The notes beneath the pieces were generated by a model, which did not search any database, was not told the DNA's origin, and saw only the letters and a program-made list of their open reading frames with translations. A stretch of 64,000 bases of DNA, from NCBI RefSeq assembly GCF_965233615.1, contig NZ_OZ247495.1; one strand, written 5' to 3'. Position numbers and translations under genes: made by a program. Positions 7,361 to 16,400 of the stretch are shown here, piece by piece (within the stretch, counting starts at the first letter, position 1; every line of letters begins with the position of its first letter). This DNA is from Pelagibius sp028280305. Lineage in GTDB: Bacteria; Pseudomonadota; Alphaproteobacteria; Kiloniellales; Kiloniellaceae.

Positions 7361-7918
7361 ATGCCCAGCCTGATTCTTCCTTATCGCGGTGTCACCCCGC
7401 GGATCCATCCCGATGCTTTTGTCGCGGAGACGGCGACCATCATCGGTGATGTGGAGATCGGGCCACGGGCCTCAATCTGGTACGGCTGTGTGCTGCGCGG
7501 CGATGTGAACAAGATCCGGGTGGGGGCGGGGACCAACCTGCAGGACGGCACCATCGTTCACGTGAATCACGACCGGAACGGCGACTACCGGCAGACCGGC
7601 GGCGGCATGCCGACCCTGATCGGCGACAACGTCACCGTCGGGCACCAGGTCCTCATCCATGCCTGCACCATAGAGAGCGACGCCTTCATCGGCATGGCCG
7701 CCGTCGTCATGGACGGTGCCCTCGTCGAGGGTCAGGCGATGGTGGCGGCCGGCGCGCTGGTGACGCCGGGCAAGAAGGTGGCCAAGAGAGAGCTTTGGGG
7801 CGGGCGTCCCGCCAAGCTGATGCGCGCGCTGTCGGAAGAGGAGTTGGCTGATCTCCCCTATCTGGCCGAACACTATCAGGAAACGGCGGCAAGCTATCTG
7901 GCGGAGCGGCGCGGCTGA
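7361..7918 (+). CDS. Gamma-carbonic-anhydrase-like hexapeptide-repeat protein
   Basis: 185-residue left-handed beta-helix protein of the gamma-CA/PaaY/YrdA family. Hexapeptide-type turns run through most of its length, starting with 'IHPDAFVAETATIIGDVEIGP'. The three expected zinc-binding histidines are present: one in 'IVHVNHD' and two in 'VGHQVLIHACTI'. It may be a carbonic anhydrase or a related metal-dependent trimer. The ATG at 7361 has AGAGG eight bases upstream. It is divergent from the Zur-controlled GTPase. Gamma-CA paralogues are known neighbours of COG0523 genes in zinc regulons, which gives the pairing some meaning. Confidence 0.85.
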   Translation: MPSLILPYRGVTPRIHPDAFVAETATIIGDVEIGPRASIWYGCVLRGDVNKIRVGAGTNLQDGTIVHVNHDRNGDYRQTGGGMPTLIGDNVTVGHQVLIHACTIESDAFIGMAAVVMDGALVEGQAMVAAGALVTPGKKVAKRELWGGRPAKLMRALSEEELADLPYLAEHYQETAASYLAERRG

Positions 7919-7943
7919 AACACCTCGTCGCTGGCGAAAGCGA

Positions 7944-9749
7944 TCAATCCTGCGCCTTTACCTTGACGTAGCTGCCCGGGCCGTCTTCGAGAACCTTCAG
8001 TTTTCCGTCGCCCGGCTTACGCGCCGTCACTTCGCCGTTGCCGTATTGGCCGATCCACTTGTCCCACTCGGGCCACCAGGAGCCGGCGTGCTCTTTCGCA
8101 GAATTTATCCAACTGTCCGGCGCCTTCGGGTTCTTGGCGTTGGTCCAGTAGCCGTACTTGTTGGCTTCCGGCGGGTTCACGACCCCGGCGATATGGCCGG
8201 AGCCGGCAAGGATGAACTTGACCGGCCCCCCGAGAAGCTGGGTCGCCGCATAGGTCGCTTTCCAGGGGGCGATGTGGTCTTCGCGGGTCGATATCAGGCT
8301 GGCCGGTACCTTGATTTTCGAGAGATCGATGTCGACCCCTCTCAGGCGGATCCCGCCGGCTTTCAGCAGACGATTCTCCTGGTACATGTTGCGCAGATAA
8401 AAACTGTGCATCGCCGCCGGCATGCGCGTGGAATCTGAATTCCAATAGAGCAGGTCGAAGGGGAAGGGGTCTTTGCCCATCAGGTAGTTGTTGACGACGA
8501 AAGACCAGATCAGGTCGTTGGCCCGCAGCATGTTGAAGGTGGTCGCCATCTCGCCGCCTTCCAGATAGCCCTTCTGGTTCATCTTTTCTTCGAGCGCGGC
8601 CAGCTGTACCTCGTCGATGAAGACCCCCAGTTCGCCTGAATCCTCGAAATCCATCATGGTGGTGAAGAAGGTTGCGGACTTGACGCGGTTGTCTTTCTTG
8701 GCGGCCATGTAGGAGAGGGTGCAGGCCAGCAGGGTCCCGCCCAGGCAGTAACCGATGACGTTGGCATCCTTTTCGCCGGTCGCCTGTTCCAAGGCGTCCA
8801 GCGCGGCCAGCGGACCCTCCACCATGTAGTCTTCGAAACTCTTGGCCGCCAGCTTCTCGTCCGGATTGACCCAGGAAATCACGAAGACCGTATGGCCCTG
8901 TTCGACCGCCCAGCGGATGAAGGAATTCTTGGGCCGCAGATCCAAGATGTAGAACTTGTTGATCCAGGGCGGGATGATCAGCAGCGGCCGTTTGTGGACT
9001 TTTTCCGTGGTCGGCTCGTACTGCAGCAGCTGCATCAGGTCATTCTGGTAAACCACCTTGCCCGGTGTCACCGCGATGTTCTCGCCCAGCTCGAAAGCCT
9101 CGGTATCGGTCATTCGGATCTTCAGCCGGCCCTTGCCGCGCTCCAGATCCTCCAGCAGGTTTTCCAGGCCTTTCACCAGATTTTCGCCGCCGGATTCCAA
9201 GGTCTCCTTGAGCACTTCGGGATTGGTCATCAGGAAGTTCGAAGGGGCCATGGCATCGACGAACTGACGGGTATAGAAGTCGACCTTCTGTGACGTCTTA
9301 TCGTCCAGGCCTTCGACATCCTTTACCGTCGACTGCATCCAGCGCGCCGTCAGCAGGTAGGACTGCTTCACATAATCAAAGAGCTCATTCTCATCCCATT
9401 CCGGATGCTTGAAGCGCCGGTCGCCGCGTTCCGGTTCGGCCACCGGATCGGCTTCCTGGCCCATCATGCGCTGGGCAGTGGATTGCCAGAGACGCATGTA
9501 GTCCTGCCAGAGGGTCATCTGGGCCTGCACCAGCTTGGCCGGGTCGGCCATCATCCGATGGGTCATTTCCATAAAAGCGGCGCCGATGTTCATCGGGTCC
9601 ATGGCTGCGCCGCCACCGTTGCCTTCCTGCTGTTGACGCTCGAGGAATTCGCTGACCAGTTTCTGGCTGCGCTCTGCGATTCCCGCCATCGATTTGGAGA
9701 TTTCCACGGGATCGGGCATTTTGATGTCGGGGGGCTGTTGCTCCGCCAT
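7944..9749 (-). CDS. phaC: Class I poly(3-hydroxyalkanoate) synthase
   Basis: 601-residue PHA synthase, a normal class I length. It polymerises (R)-3-hydroxyacyl-CoA into storage granules. The N-terminal PhaC domain (about 80-250) precedes an alpha/beta-hydrolase domain. The lipase-like box VIGYCLGG puts the catalytic cysteine at residue 335; a downstream Asp (EDHIAPW) and His (GSGHIAGVVN) complete the triad. The ATG at 9749 has AAGGAAG upstream. No phaR, phasin or depolymerase is recognisable beside it. Confidence 0.95.
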   Translation of the reverse strand: MAEQQPPDIKMPDPVEISKSMAGIAERSQKLVSEFLERQQQEGNGGGAAMDPMNIGAAFMEMTHRMMADPAKLVQAQMTLWQDYMRLWQSTAQRMMGQEADPVAEPERGDRRFKHPEWDENELFDYVKQSYLLTARWMQSTVKDVEGLDDKTSQKVDFYTRQFVDAMAPSNFLMTNPEVLKETLESGGENLVKGLENLLEDLERGKGRLKIRMTDTEAFELGENIAVTPGKVVYQNDLMQLLQYEPTTEKVHKRPLLIIPPWINKFYILDLRPKNSFIRWAVEQGHTVFVISWVNPDEKLAAKSFEDYMVEGPLAALDALEQATGEKDANVIGYCLGGTLLACTLSYMAAKKDNRVKSATFFTTMMDFEDSGELGVFIDEVQLAALEEKMNQKGYLEGGEMATTFNMLRANDLIWSFVVNNYLMGKDPFPFDLLYWNSDSTRMPAAMHSFYLRNMYQENRLLKAGGIRLRGVDIDLSKIKVPASLISTREDHIAPWKATYAATQLLGGPVKFILAGSGHIAGVVNPPEANKYGYWTNAKNPKAPDSWINSAKEHAGSWWPEWDKWIGQYGNGEVTARKPGDGKLKVLEDGPGSYVKVKAQD

Positions 9750-9952
9750 GGCGGCTTCCTTATCCTGCCTAGAAACGTGCGCGCCGCCCTGGAAAAAGAA
9801 TCAGGGCTCGGACGCAGGATCGCTGAATTGCCCCGCAAGGTAATAGGGGGGTGCGGTCTGTACAATAGCGGAGACAGCGCAGCCGAAAGTGGCGCAGGCC
9901 GGGCGATTGAGGTGGAAGACCGGGATTGTCGGCCCAGCAGGGATGAAACGAG

Positions 9953-10759
9953 ATGACGGAAGCTCAGGAAGCGACAGATCAGGTCGCAAAAGACGCTGAT
10001 CTGGCGGCAAAGGGTCAAGGGCGCCGCGCCGGTGCGGCGCTGGCTGCGGCGGTTGGACTTGCGCTTGCCGGTTGTACGGCAGTGGACGATCTCACCATGT
10101 CGCCTGAGGAACGCGCGGCCCTGGAGCCGCAGCGCGTAACAACGGAAGGCGCAAAGGAAGAATTTCCTACTCTATCGGAGGTTCCCGATGCGCCGCGACC
10201 GTATTCCTCGCCGGAGGCACGGCAGGAAATGGTCGAAGAACTGACGGATGACCGGGAAAAGGCGGATTTCACCGATCCCACGCCCTTGATCACGGCAGCG
10301 CCGCCCAAGCTCGACCCCTTTGCCGGCAGCACCATCATCTCGGCCGATTCCGTGACCACAGGCGCGCAGCTTGCGAACCTTTCGGCACCGCCATCCGCCG
10401 GGCCGGGCCAGCTCGCCGCTATCATCTTCTTCAGTCATGGCTCCGTTGAGCTGGACGGGAACGACCGCAGCGTGCTGCAGGACCTTGTTACCCTGCACAA
10501 CCAGCAGGGCGGCAGTCTGCGGGTTATCGGCCATGCCAGCAGCCGGACCCGTAACACCACCCCGGATCAGCATCAGGTGGCGAATTTCGAGATGTCGCTG
10601 GCGCGGGCCAATGCGGTCTCTTCGGAACTGCTGCGCCTTGGGGTCTCTCCGGATTCCGTTTCTACGGAAGCCAAGTCCGATGCTGAGCCGGTCTATCACG
10701 AGTTCATGCCTTCGGGGGAGGCCGGGAACCGCCGGGTCGAAATCTTCCTGGAAAAATAA
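9953..10759 (+). CDS. OmpA-family lipoprotein
   Basis: 268 residues. A charged N-terminal tail of about 23 residues is followed by a hydrophobic segment ending in the lipobox LALAGC (Cys about residue 40), so a lipid-anchored envelope protein is likely. The middle is low-complexity, rich in Pro/Glu. The C-terminal OmpA-like peptidoglycan-binding domain starts at about 155 ('AAIIFFSHGSVELDGNDRSV'); it includes 'LRVIGHASSRT' and 'LARANAVSSELLRLGV' and ends 'GNRRVEIFLE'. The long tail before the signal is unusual for a lipoprotein. The gene is divergent from phaC. Confidence 0.8.
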   Translation: MTEAQEATDQVAKDADLAAKGQGRRAGAALAAAVGLALAGCTAVDDLTMSPEERAALEPQRVTTEGAKEEFPTLSEVPDAPRPYSSPEARQEMVEELTDDREKADFTDPTPLITAAPPKLDPFAGSTIISADSVTTGAQLANLSAPPSAGPGQLAAIIFFSHGSVELDGNDRSVLQDLVTLHNQQGGSLRVIGHASSRTRNTTPDQHQVANFEMSLARANAVSSELLRLGVSPDSVSTEAKSDAEPVYHEFMPSGEAGNRRVEIFLEK

Positions 10760-10915
10760 CGGCCTCCTGGGTACAAGAAGCACCCGATAGGAAGCGTGCT
10801 GAAGGACGCCCGGGCGGGTTGTTGCCCAGATCGGTTTTGACGCTTCTTAGGTTTACGGGGTTAACGGCAGCCGTCAGCGGCCGTGCCCGCTCTCAGATTG
10901 GTTCTTTGCCAGGCC

Positions 10916-12136
10916 ATGTCTCAAGACTTCCACCGGATCAAGCGCCTGCCGCCCTACGTCTTTGCGGAAGTGAATGCGCTGAAATCTGCTGCCCGGGCGG
11001 AGGGCCAGGACATCATCGACTTCGGCATGGGCAATCCCGATCAGCCGCCGCCCAAGCATGTGGTCGACAAGCTGGTGGAGACGCTGTCAGATCCAAGGGT
11101 GCACCGCTATTCCACATCGCGCGGCATCCCGGGCCTGCGGCGCGCGCTGAGCCGCTACTACGGCGAGCGCTTCGGCGTCGATCTGGATCCGGAGCGCGAG
11201 GTCATCGTGACCCTTGGCTCAAAGGAAGGCCTTGCCAACCTTGCCCAGGCGATCACCAGTCCGGGCGACATCATCCTGGCGCCGAACCCCAGCTATCCGA
11301 TCCATGCCTTCGGCTTCATCATCGCCGGCGCGGCGATCCGCAGCCTGCCCATGGGCCCGGAGTTCGACCTTTTGGAGCAGCTGGAACGGGCAGTCCGTCA
11401 CTCCGTGCCCAAGCCCTCGGCCCTGGTGTTGAACTATCCCTCAAACCCGACGGCCGAGGTCGTCGACCTAGACTTCTACGGGGCCATTGTCGAGTTCTGC
11501 CGCGACAACGGAATCTATGTGATCTCCGACCTTGCCTATGCCGAGGTTTATTTCGACGGCAAGCCGCCGCCCTCGATCCTTCAGGTGCCCGGTGCGCGTG
11601 ACATCGCGGTGGAGTTCACCTCTCTCAGCAAGACTTACTCGATGCCGGGCTGGCGCATCGGCTTCTGCGTCGGCAACGCGGACTTGGTTGCCGCCCTGGG
11701 GCGGGTAAAGTCCTATCTCGATTATGGCGCCTTTACGCCGATCCAGGTGGCCGCGACAGCGGCCCTGAACGGCCCTCAGGATTGCGTTGAGGAAATGCGG
11801 CTGCGCTATCGCTCGCGCCGGGATGTTCTGGTATCCGGCCTGGAGGCCGCCGGCTGGCCGATACCGAGTCCGCCCGCCACCATGTTCTGCTGGGCGCCGC
11901 TGCCTGAGGCTCTGCGGGAACTGGGGTCCCTGGAATTCTCGAAACTGCTTTTGCGTGAAGCACAGGTGGCGGTTGCACCGGGCGTCGGGTTCGGCGAATA
12001 CGGCGAGGGCTTTGTCCGCCTGGGTCTCGTAGAAAATGAACAGCGCACGCGCCAGGCCGTGCGCAACATCAAACAGTTTCTGCGTTCTTCGGGAATCGGC
12101 CCCGACGACGCCAAGGTTCGGAACATCGCTTCTTGA
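10916..12136 (+). CDS. Class I/II aminotransferase, AlaC-like
   Basis: 406-residue PLP enzyme of the aspartate-aminotransferase superfamily. It shows 'IDFGMGNPDQPPP' near the N-terminus, 'LVLNYPSNPTAEV', the aspartate region 'VISDLAYAEVYF' and the PLP lysine in 'SLSKTYSMPGWRIGF'. It is closest in feel to alanine-forming AlaC and LL-diaminopimelate aminotransferases. Linkage to homoserine dehydrogenase, whose start overlaps its stop, fits an aspartate-family or alanine role. ATG 10916 gives the family N-terminus 'MSQDFHRIKRLPPYVF'; an upstream in-frame ATG at 10883 lacks support. Confidence 0.88.
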   Translation: MSQDFHRIKRLPPYVFAEVNALKSAARAEGQDIIDFGMGNPDQPPPKHVVDKLVETLSDPRVHRYSTSRGIPGLRRALSRYYGERFGVDLDPEREVIVTLGSKEGLANLAQAITSPGDIILAPNPSYPIHAFGFIIAGAAIRSLPMGPEFDLLEQLERAVRHSVPKPSALVLNYPSNPTAEVVDLDFYGAIVEFCRDNGIYVISDLAYAEVYFDGKPPPSILQVPGARDIAVEFTSLSKTYSMPGWRIGFCVGNADLVAALGRVKSYLDYGAFTPIQVAATAALNGPQDCVEEMRLRYRSRRDVLVSGLEAAGWPIPSPPATMFCWAPLPEALRELGSLEFSKLLLREAQVAVAPGVGFGEYGEGFVRLGLVENEQRTRQAVRNIKQFLRSSGIGPDDAKVRNIAS

Positions 12137-13458
12137 GTACAGCCCTTCGAATAGCCGTGGCCGGTCTTGGCACGGTAGGCGCCGGCACCCTGCGCCTTTT
12201 GAACGAAAACGCCGAGGTGATTGCTGCACGCGCAGGCCGCGCCCTGCAGGTCACCGCTGTCTGCGCCCGTGACCGCTCCCGCGACCGCGGTGTCGACCTG
12301 TCGGGCTGTCAGTGGTTCGACGACCCTGTGGCCATGGCCGCCGAGGCCGAAGCCGACGTGGTTGTCGAACTGATCGGCGGTTCCGAAGGTGCGGCCAAGC
12401 AGATGGTCGAAGCGGCCCTTGCCGCCGGACGTTCGGTGGTCACTGCCAACAAGGCACTGCTGGCCCATCACGGAACCGCTTTGGCAAGGCAGGCGGAGGC
12501 AGCCGGCTGCACCATCGGCTACGAGGCCGCCGTTGCCGGCGGCATTCCGATCATCAAGGGACTGCGGGAAGGCCTGGCCGGCAACAACGTCAGCCGCGTC
12601 TACGGCATCCTGAACGGCACCTGCAACTACATCCTGACCCAGATGTCCGCCGGTGGCGGCGCACCCGGCAATCCGGTGGAACGCCAGAGCTTTGAGGCCG
12701 TGCTGAGCGAGGCACAGCGTCTGGGCTATGCCGAGGCCGATCCCAGCTTTGACGTCGACGGCGTCGATACGGCACACAAGCTGGCCATCCTCACGGCGCT
12801 TGCCTTTGGTTGCGAGGTGGATTTCGACGCTGTCTTTGTCGAAGGCATCCGCAACGTTTCCGCCCTTGATGTCTCTTATGCCGAAGAACTGGGGTACTGC
12901 ATCAAGCTGCTCGGTGTCGCCCAACAGGTGAACGGTGCGGTGGAGCAACGGGTGCACCCCTGCATGGTGCGGATCGGGCAGCCGATTGCCTCGGTGGATG
13001 GTGTCTTTAACGCAGTGGTGGCCGATGGTGACTTCGTCGATACGACGATGTACGAGGGCCGTGGCGCCGGCGCCGGTCCGACGGCCTCTGCCGTGGTGGC
13101 GGATCTTATCGATATTGCCCGCGGGACGGTGCTGCCGGTGTTCGGTATTGCCGCCGACCGGCTCAGCCGTCTGCCGACCCTGCCCATGGAAAGACACAGC
13201 TGTGCCTACTATCTGCGCCTCTTGGTACTGGACAAGCCGGGCGTAATCGCCGAAGTCTCTGCGGTACTGCGCGATGCGGACATTTCGATGGAGTCGATGC
13301 TTCAGCGCGGCCGTGCCCAAGGTGAGGGCGAGGCCGTGCCGGTCATCATCATGACCCACGAGACCAGCGAGGCAGCCATGCGGGCCGCCTTGGACCGGAT
13401 TGCCGGGCTGGAGGCGACACTGGAGCCGCCGCAGCTTATTCGTATCGTCGACTTCTGA
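12133..13458 (+). CDS. hom: Homoserine dehydrogenase
   Basis: 441-residue enzyme that reduces aspartate semialdehyde to homoserine for threonine and methionine synthesis. It has the Rossmann 'AVAGLGTVGAGTLRLL' at the N-terminus, the catalytic-domain segment 'GILNGTCNYILTQM' and 'AEADPSFDVDGVDTAHKL'. A C-terminal ACT domain ('AYYLRLLVLDKPGVIAEVS') points to feedback control. The start is TTG and overlaps the aminotransferase stop by four bases (TTGA), so translational coupling is likely. It is followed by glpX and recJ, a gene order widespread in alphaproteobacteria. Confidence 0.95.
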   Translation: MSTALRIAVAGLGTVGAGTLRLLNENAEVIAARAGRALQVTAVCARDRSRDRGVDLSGCQWFDDPVAMAAEAEADVVVELIGGSEGAAKQMVEAALAAGRSVVTANKALLAHHGTALARQAEAAGCTIGYEAAVAGGIPIIKGLREGLAGNNVSRVYGILNGTCNYILTQMSAGGGAPGNPVERQSFEAVLSEAQRLGYAEADPSFDVDGVDTAHKLAILTALAFGCEVDFDAVFVEGIRNVSALDVSYAEELGYCIKLLGVAQQVNGAVEQRVHPCMVRIGQPIASVDGVFNAVVADGDFVDTTMYEGRGAGAGPTASAVVADLIDIARGTVLPVFGIAADRLSRLPTLPMERHSCAYYLRLLVLDKPGVIAEVSAVLRDADISMESMLQRGRAQGEGEAVPVIIMTHETSEAAMRAALDRIAGLEATLEPPQLIRIVDF

Positions 13459-13481
13459 AGCGACAGGAAAGAAGAGGGACA

Positions 13482-14471
13482 ATGCCCAAAAGCAGCACTG
13501 CGATGGACCGGAACTTGGCTTTGGAGACGGTTCGCGTGACCGAAGCGGCCGCCCTTGCGGCGTCGCGGCTGATGGGCCGTGGCGACGAGAAGGCTGCGGA
13601 TCAGGCGGCGGTCAACGCCATGCGACAGTCTTTGAACGGCCTGGGAATCGACGGCACCGTGGTGATCGGCGAGGGCGAGCGCGATGAGGCGCCGATGCTC
13701 TACATCGGCGAAAAGGTCGGCGGCGGCGGCCCGGCCATCGATATTGCCCTCGACCCGCTTGAAGGAACCACCATCACCGCGAAGGGCGGCCAGAATGCGC
13801 TGGCGGTGATCGCAATGGCTGAGGCGGGTAACTTCCTGAACGCCCCCGACACCTATATGAGCAAGATTGCCATCGGCGGCGGATTACCGGAGGACCTGGT
13901 GGACCTCGACGAAGAGCCGGCCAAGAATCTGGCCAACCTGGCCAAGGCCAAGAAGGTCGAGGTTTCGGATCTGGTGGCCTGCATTCTCGACCGGCCGCGT
14001 CATGGCGAGGTGGTTGCCAAGGTGCGCGAAGCCGGCGCGCGGATCGTTTTGATCGGCGACGGCGATGTCTCCGGCGCCATGGCGACGAGCAGCCCCGACA
14101 GCGGTGTCGATATCTATATGGGGGTCGGTGGTGCGCCGGAAGGCGTTTTGGCCGCGGCGGCGCTGCGTTGCATCGGCGGGCAGTTTCAGGGACGCCTTGT
14201 GTTCCGCAACGACGACGAACGGCGCCGCGCCGACCGTTGGGGCATTACCGACTATGACCGCAAGTACAAGCTGGAGGAACTGGCCAGCGGTGACGTGATG
14301 TTCGCCGCCACCGGTGTGACCGACGGTTCGATGCTGAAGGGCGTGCGCCGCTTCCACGGCGGCGCCACCACCCATTCCGTGGTGATGCGGTCGAAATCCG
14401 GCACCGTGCGCTATGTCGAAGCCCACCACAATTTCCAGCGCAAGACCTGGTACGACGGGCTGGGCGTCTAG
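13482..14471 (+). CDS. glpX: Class II fructose-1,6-bisphosphatase
   Basis: 329-residue GlpX phosphatase of gluconeogenesis. Signature segments are 'VVIGEGERDEAPMLYIGE', 'DIALDPLEGTTITAKGG' with metal-binding Asp/Glu, and 'DRPRHGEVVAKVREAGAR'. It hydrolyses fructose 1,6-bisphosphate in a Mn/Mg-dependent way. It lies 23 bases after hom, with GAAAGAAGAGG upstream of the ATG, and five bases before recJ, so the three probably form one transcript. Confidence 0.96.
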   Translation: MPKSSTAMDRNLALETVRVTEAAALAASRLMGRGDEKAADQAAVNAMRQSLNGLGIDGTVVIGEGERDEAPMLYIGEKVGGGGPAIDIALDPLEGTTITAKGGQNALAVIAMAEAGNFLNAPDTYMSKIAIGGGLPEDLVDLDEEPAKNLANLAKAKKVEVSDLVACILDRPRHGEVVAKVREAGARIVLIGDGDVSGAMATSSPDSGVDIYMGVGGAPEGVLAAAALRCIGGQFQGRLVFRNDDERRRADRWGITDYDRKYKLEELASGDVMFAATGVTDGSMLKGVRRFHGGATTHSVVMRSKSGTVRYVEAHHNFQRKTWYDGLGV

Positions 14472-14476
14472 ACGCG

Positions 14477-16282
14477 ATGGCCGCGACCTCGCCTGCATCC
14501 AACGCGGAGCGCGGCTGTTTCCTCGGGGTCGAACGTTCGCTGACAGGCAAGCGTTGGGAGGAGCGCCTGGATGAGGCCCGGCTCGGCCTTGCCTTGTCGC
14601 AACAATTGGGTTTGCCGGAAATCATCGGCCGCGTGCTCGCCGCTCGCGGCGTTGGGGTGGAGGAGGCCGAAGGGTTCCTGAATCCGACCCTGCGCGATTA
14701 CCTGCCGGACCCTTCTGCCTTTGCCGACATGGATAAGGCAGCAGAGCGGTTGGCCAAGGCGATCGGCGCGGGAGAGAAGATTGCCGTCTTCGGGGATTAC
14801 GATGTCGACGGGGCCACGTCTTCTGCCTTGCTGTGGCGCTTCTTCGCCGAGCTGGGCGTCGATCTGGAAATCTACATTCCCGACCGTATGGCCGAGGGTT
14901 ACGGCCCCAATGCCCCGGCCCTGAAGCGGCTGCGCGCCGGCGGTGTCAGCCTGGCAATCACGGTGGATTGCGGTATCACCGCCTTTGACGCTCTGGCGGA
15001 GGCCGCCGAAGCGGATCTTGAGGTCATCGTCGTCGATCACCATGCCGCCGAACCGCGCCTGCCAACGGCGGCGGCGGTGGTGAACCCGAACCGTCTGGAC
15101 GACGGCAGCGGACAGGGCCAGATGGCCGCTGTCGGTGTCGCCTTCATGCTGGTCGTCGCCCTCAACCGTACTCTGCGGGACAGCGGCTGGTACGCTGCCG
15201 GAGGACGAAAGGAACCGGACCTGCGCCAGTGGCTGGACCTCGTCGCCCTGGGCACGATCTGCGACGTGGTGCCGCTGACCGGCGTCAACCGCGCCCTGGT
15301 TTCCCAGGGCCTCAAGGTTATGGCGCGCCGCGCCAATGCCGGGCTTGCGGCGCTGAGCGATGTGGCGCGCATCGACGAGCCGCCGGGCACCTACCATGCC
15401 GGCTTTCTGCTGGGCCCAAGGGTCAACGCCGGCGGGCGGGTCGGCGAGGCGCCCCTGGGCGCAAAGCTGTTGTGCAGCAACGACGGGAGCGAGGCGGCGG
15501 CGATCGCCGCCCGGCTCGACGATTACAACGCGGAACGGCGGGAGATCGAGGTCCAGGTTCTCGACCAGGCCATTCGCCAAGTGGAGGAACAGGGGCCGGG
15601 GAAGGGGCTCGTCGTCGCCGCTTCCGAGGGCTGGCACGCCGGGGTCATCGGCATCGTCGCCAGCCGTCTGAAGGAACGCTACAACCGCCCGGCGCTGGTC
15701 ATTGCCCTGGACGGTCCGCTTGGCAAGGGCTCCGGCCGATCGGTACCGGGGGTGGATCTCGGGGCAGTGGTGATCGCGGCCCGGCAGGAAGGCCTGCTGG
15801 TGAACGGGGGCGGACACCCCATGGCGGCGGGCATCACCCTGGAAAGTAGCCGCCTGGGCGCACTGACGGCATTTCTGGACGAGCGCCTGGGCCGCCGCCT
15901 GGCCGAGATTGCCTACCGCCCGGCCCTGGGGATTGACGGTGCCTTGCAGCCCAAGAGCGCCACTCTGGAACTGTTTGCAGCTCTGGAGCGCTGCGCTCCC
16001 TTCGGGGTCGGCAATGCCCAGCCGCGTTTTGCCCTGCCGGCGGTCAAGGTGGCCCAGGCCTCGGTGGTTGGTGAGAACCATGTGCGCTGCTTTCTTTCCG
16101 GTGCCCAGGGCGGCCGCCTGAAGGGCATCGCCTTTCGGGCCCTGGACAGCGACCTTGGCCCCGCCTTGCTGCAAACCGCCGGAATGCCTTTGAATGTTGC
16201 GGGGCGGCTGCAGATCGACCGCTGGGGAGGCAAGGAATCGGTGCAGTTCATCATCGAAGATGCGGCGCCGCTGGGCGCCTGA
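14477..16282 (+). CDS. recJ: Single-stranded-DNA-specific exonuclease RecJ
   Basis: 601-residue 5'-3' exonuclease for recombination and mismatch repair. The DHH-family motifs are clear: 'FGDYDVDGATSSALL' (motif I), 'TVDCGITAFDALAEA' and 'VIVVDHHAAEP' (motif III). A DHHA1 domain follows with 'GWHAGVIGIVASRLKERYNRP' and the GGGHPMAAG motif. The C-terminal OB-like part is present, so it is full length. It begins five bases after glpX. Confidence 0.96.
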   Translation: MAATSPASNAERGCFLGVERSLTGKRWEERLDEARLGLALSQQLGLPEIIGRVLAARGVGVEEAEGFLNPTLRDYLPDPSAFADMDKAAERLAKAIGAGEKIAVFGDYDVDGATSSALLWRFFAELGVDLEIYIPDRMAEGYGPNAPALKRLRAGGVSLAITVDCGITAFDALAEAAEADLEVIVVDHHAAEPRLPTAAAVVNPNRLDDGSGQGQMAAVGVAFMLVVALNRTLRDSGWYAAGGRKEPDLRQWLDLVALGTICDVVPLTGVNRALVSQGLKVMARRANAGLAALSDVARIDEPPGTYHAGFLLGPRVNAGGRVGEAPLGAKLLCSNDGSEAAAIAARLDDYNAERREIEVQVLDQAIRQVEEQGPGKGLVVAASEGWHAGVIGIVASRLKERYNRPALVIALDGPLGKGSGRSVPGVDLGAVVIAARQEGLLVNGGGHPMAAGITLESSRLGALTAFLDERLGRRLAEIAYRPALGIDGALQPKSATLELFAALERCAPFGVGNAQPRFALPAVKVAQASVVGENHVRCFLSGAQGGRLKGIAFRALDSDLGPALLQTAGMPLNVAGRLQIDRWGGKESVQFIIEDAAPLGA

Positions 16283-16400
16283 CAGCCTTCGGAGAGGCCG
16301 TTTTCCGCGGAACTCCGCCTTTCAGGCCATCGCCTTCAAATTCCGGTCAGCAGCGCTATTCTCCGGGACAGGAGGCTGCTTCGGCAGGTAAGCTTTACGC

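Noticed and set aside
11806..13482. Minus-strand open frame of 558 codons opposite hom and the aminotransferase
   Set aside because: Shadow of two confirmed genes; composition typical of an antisense frame.
14468..16174. Minus-strand open frame of 568 codons opposite recJ
   Set aside because: Antisense to the complete RecJ gene, no family resemblance.
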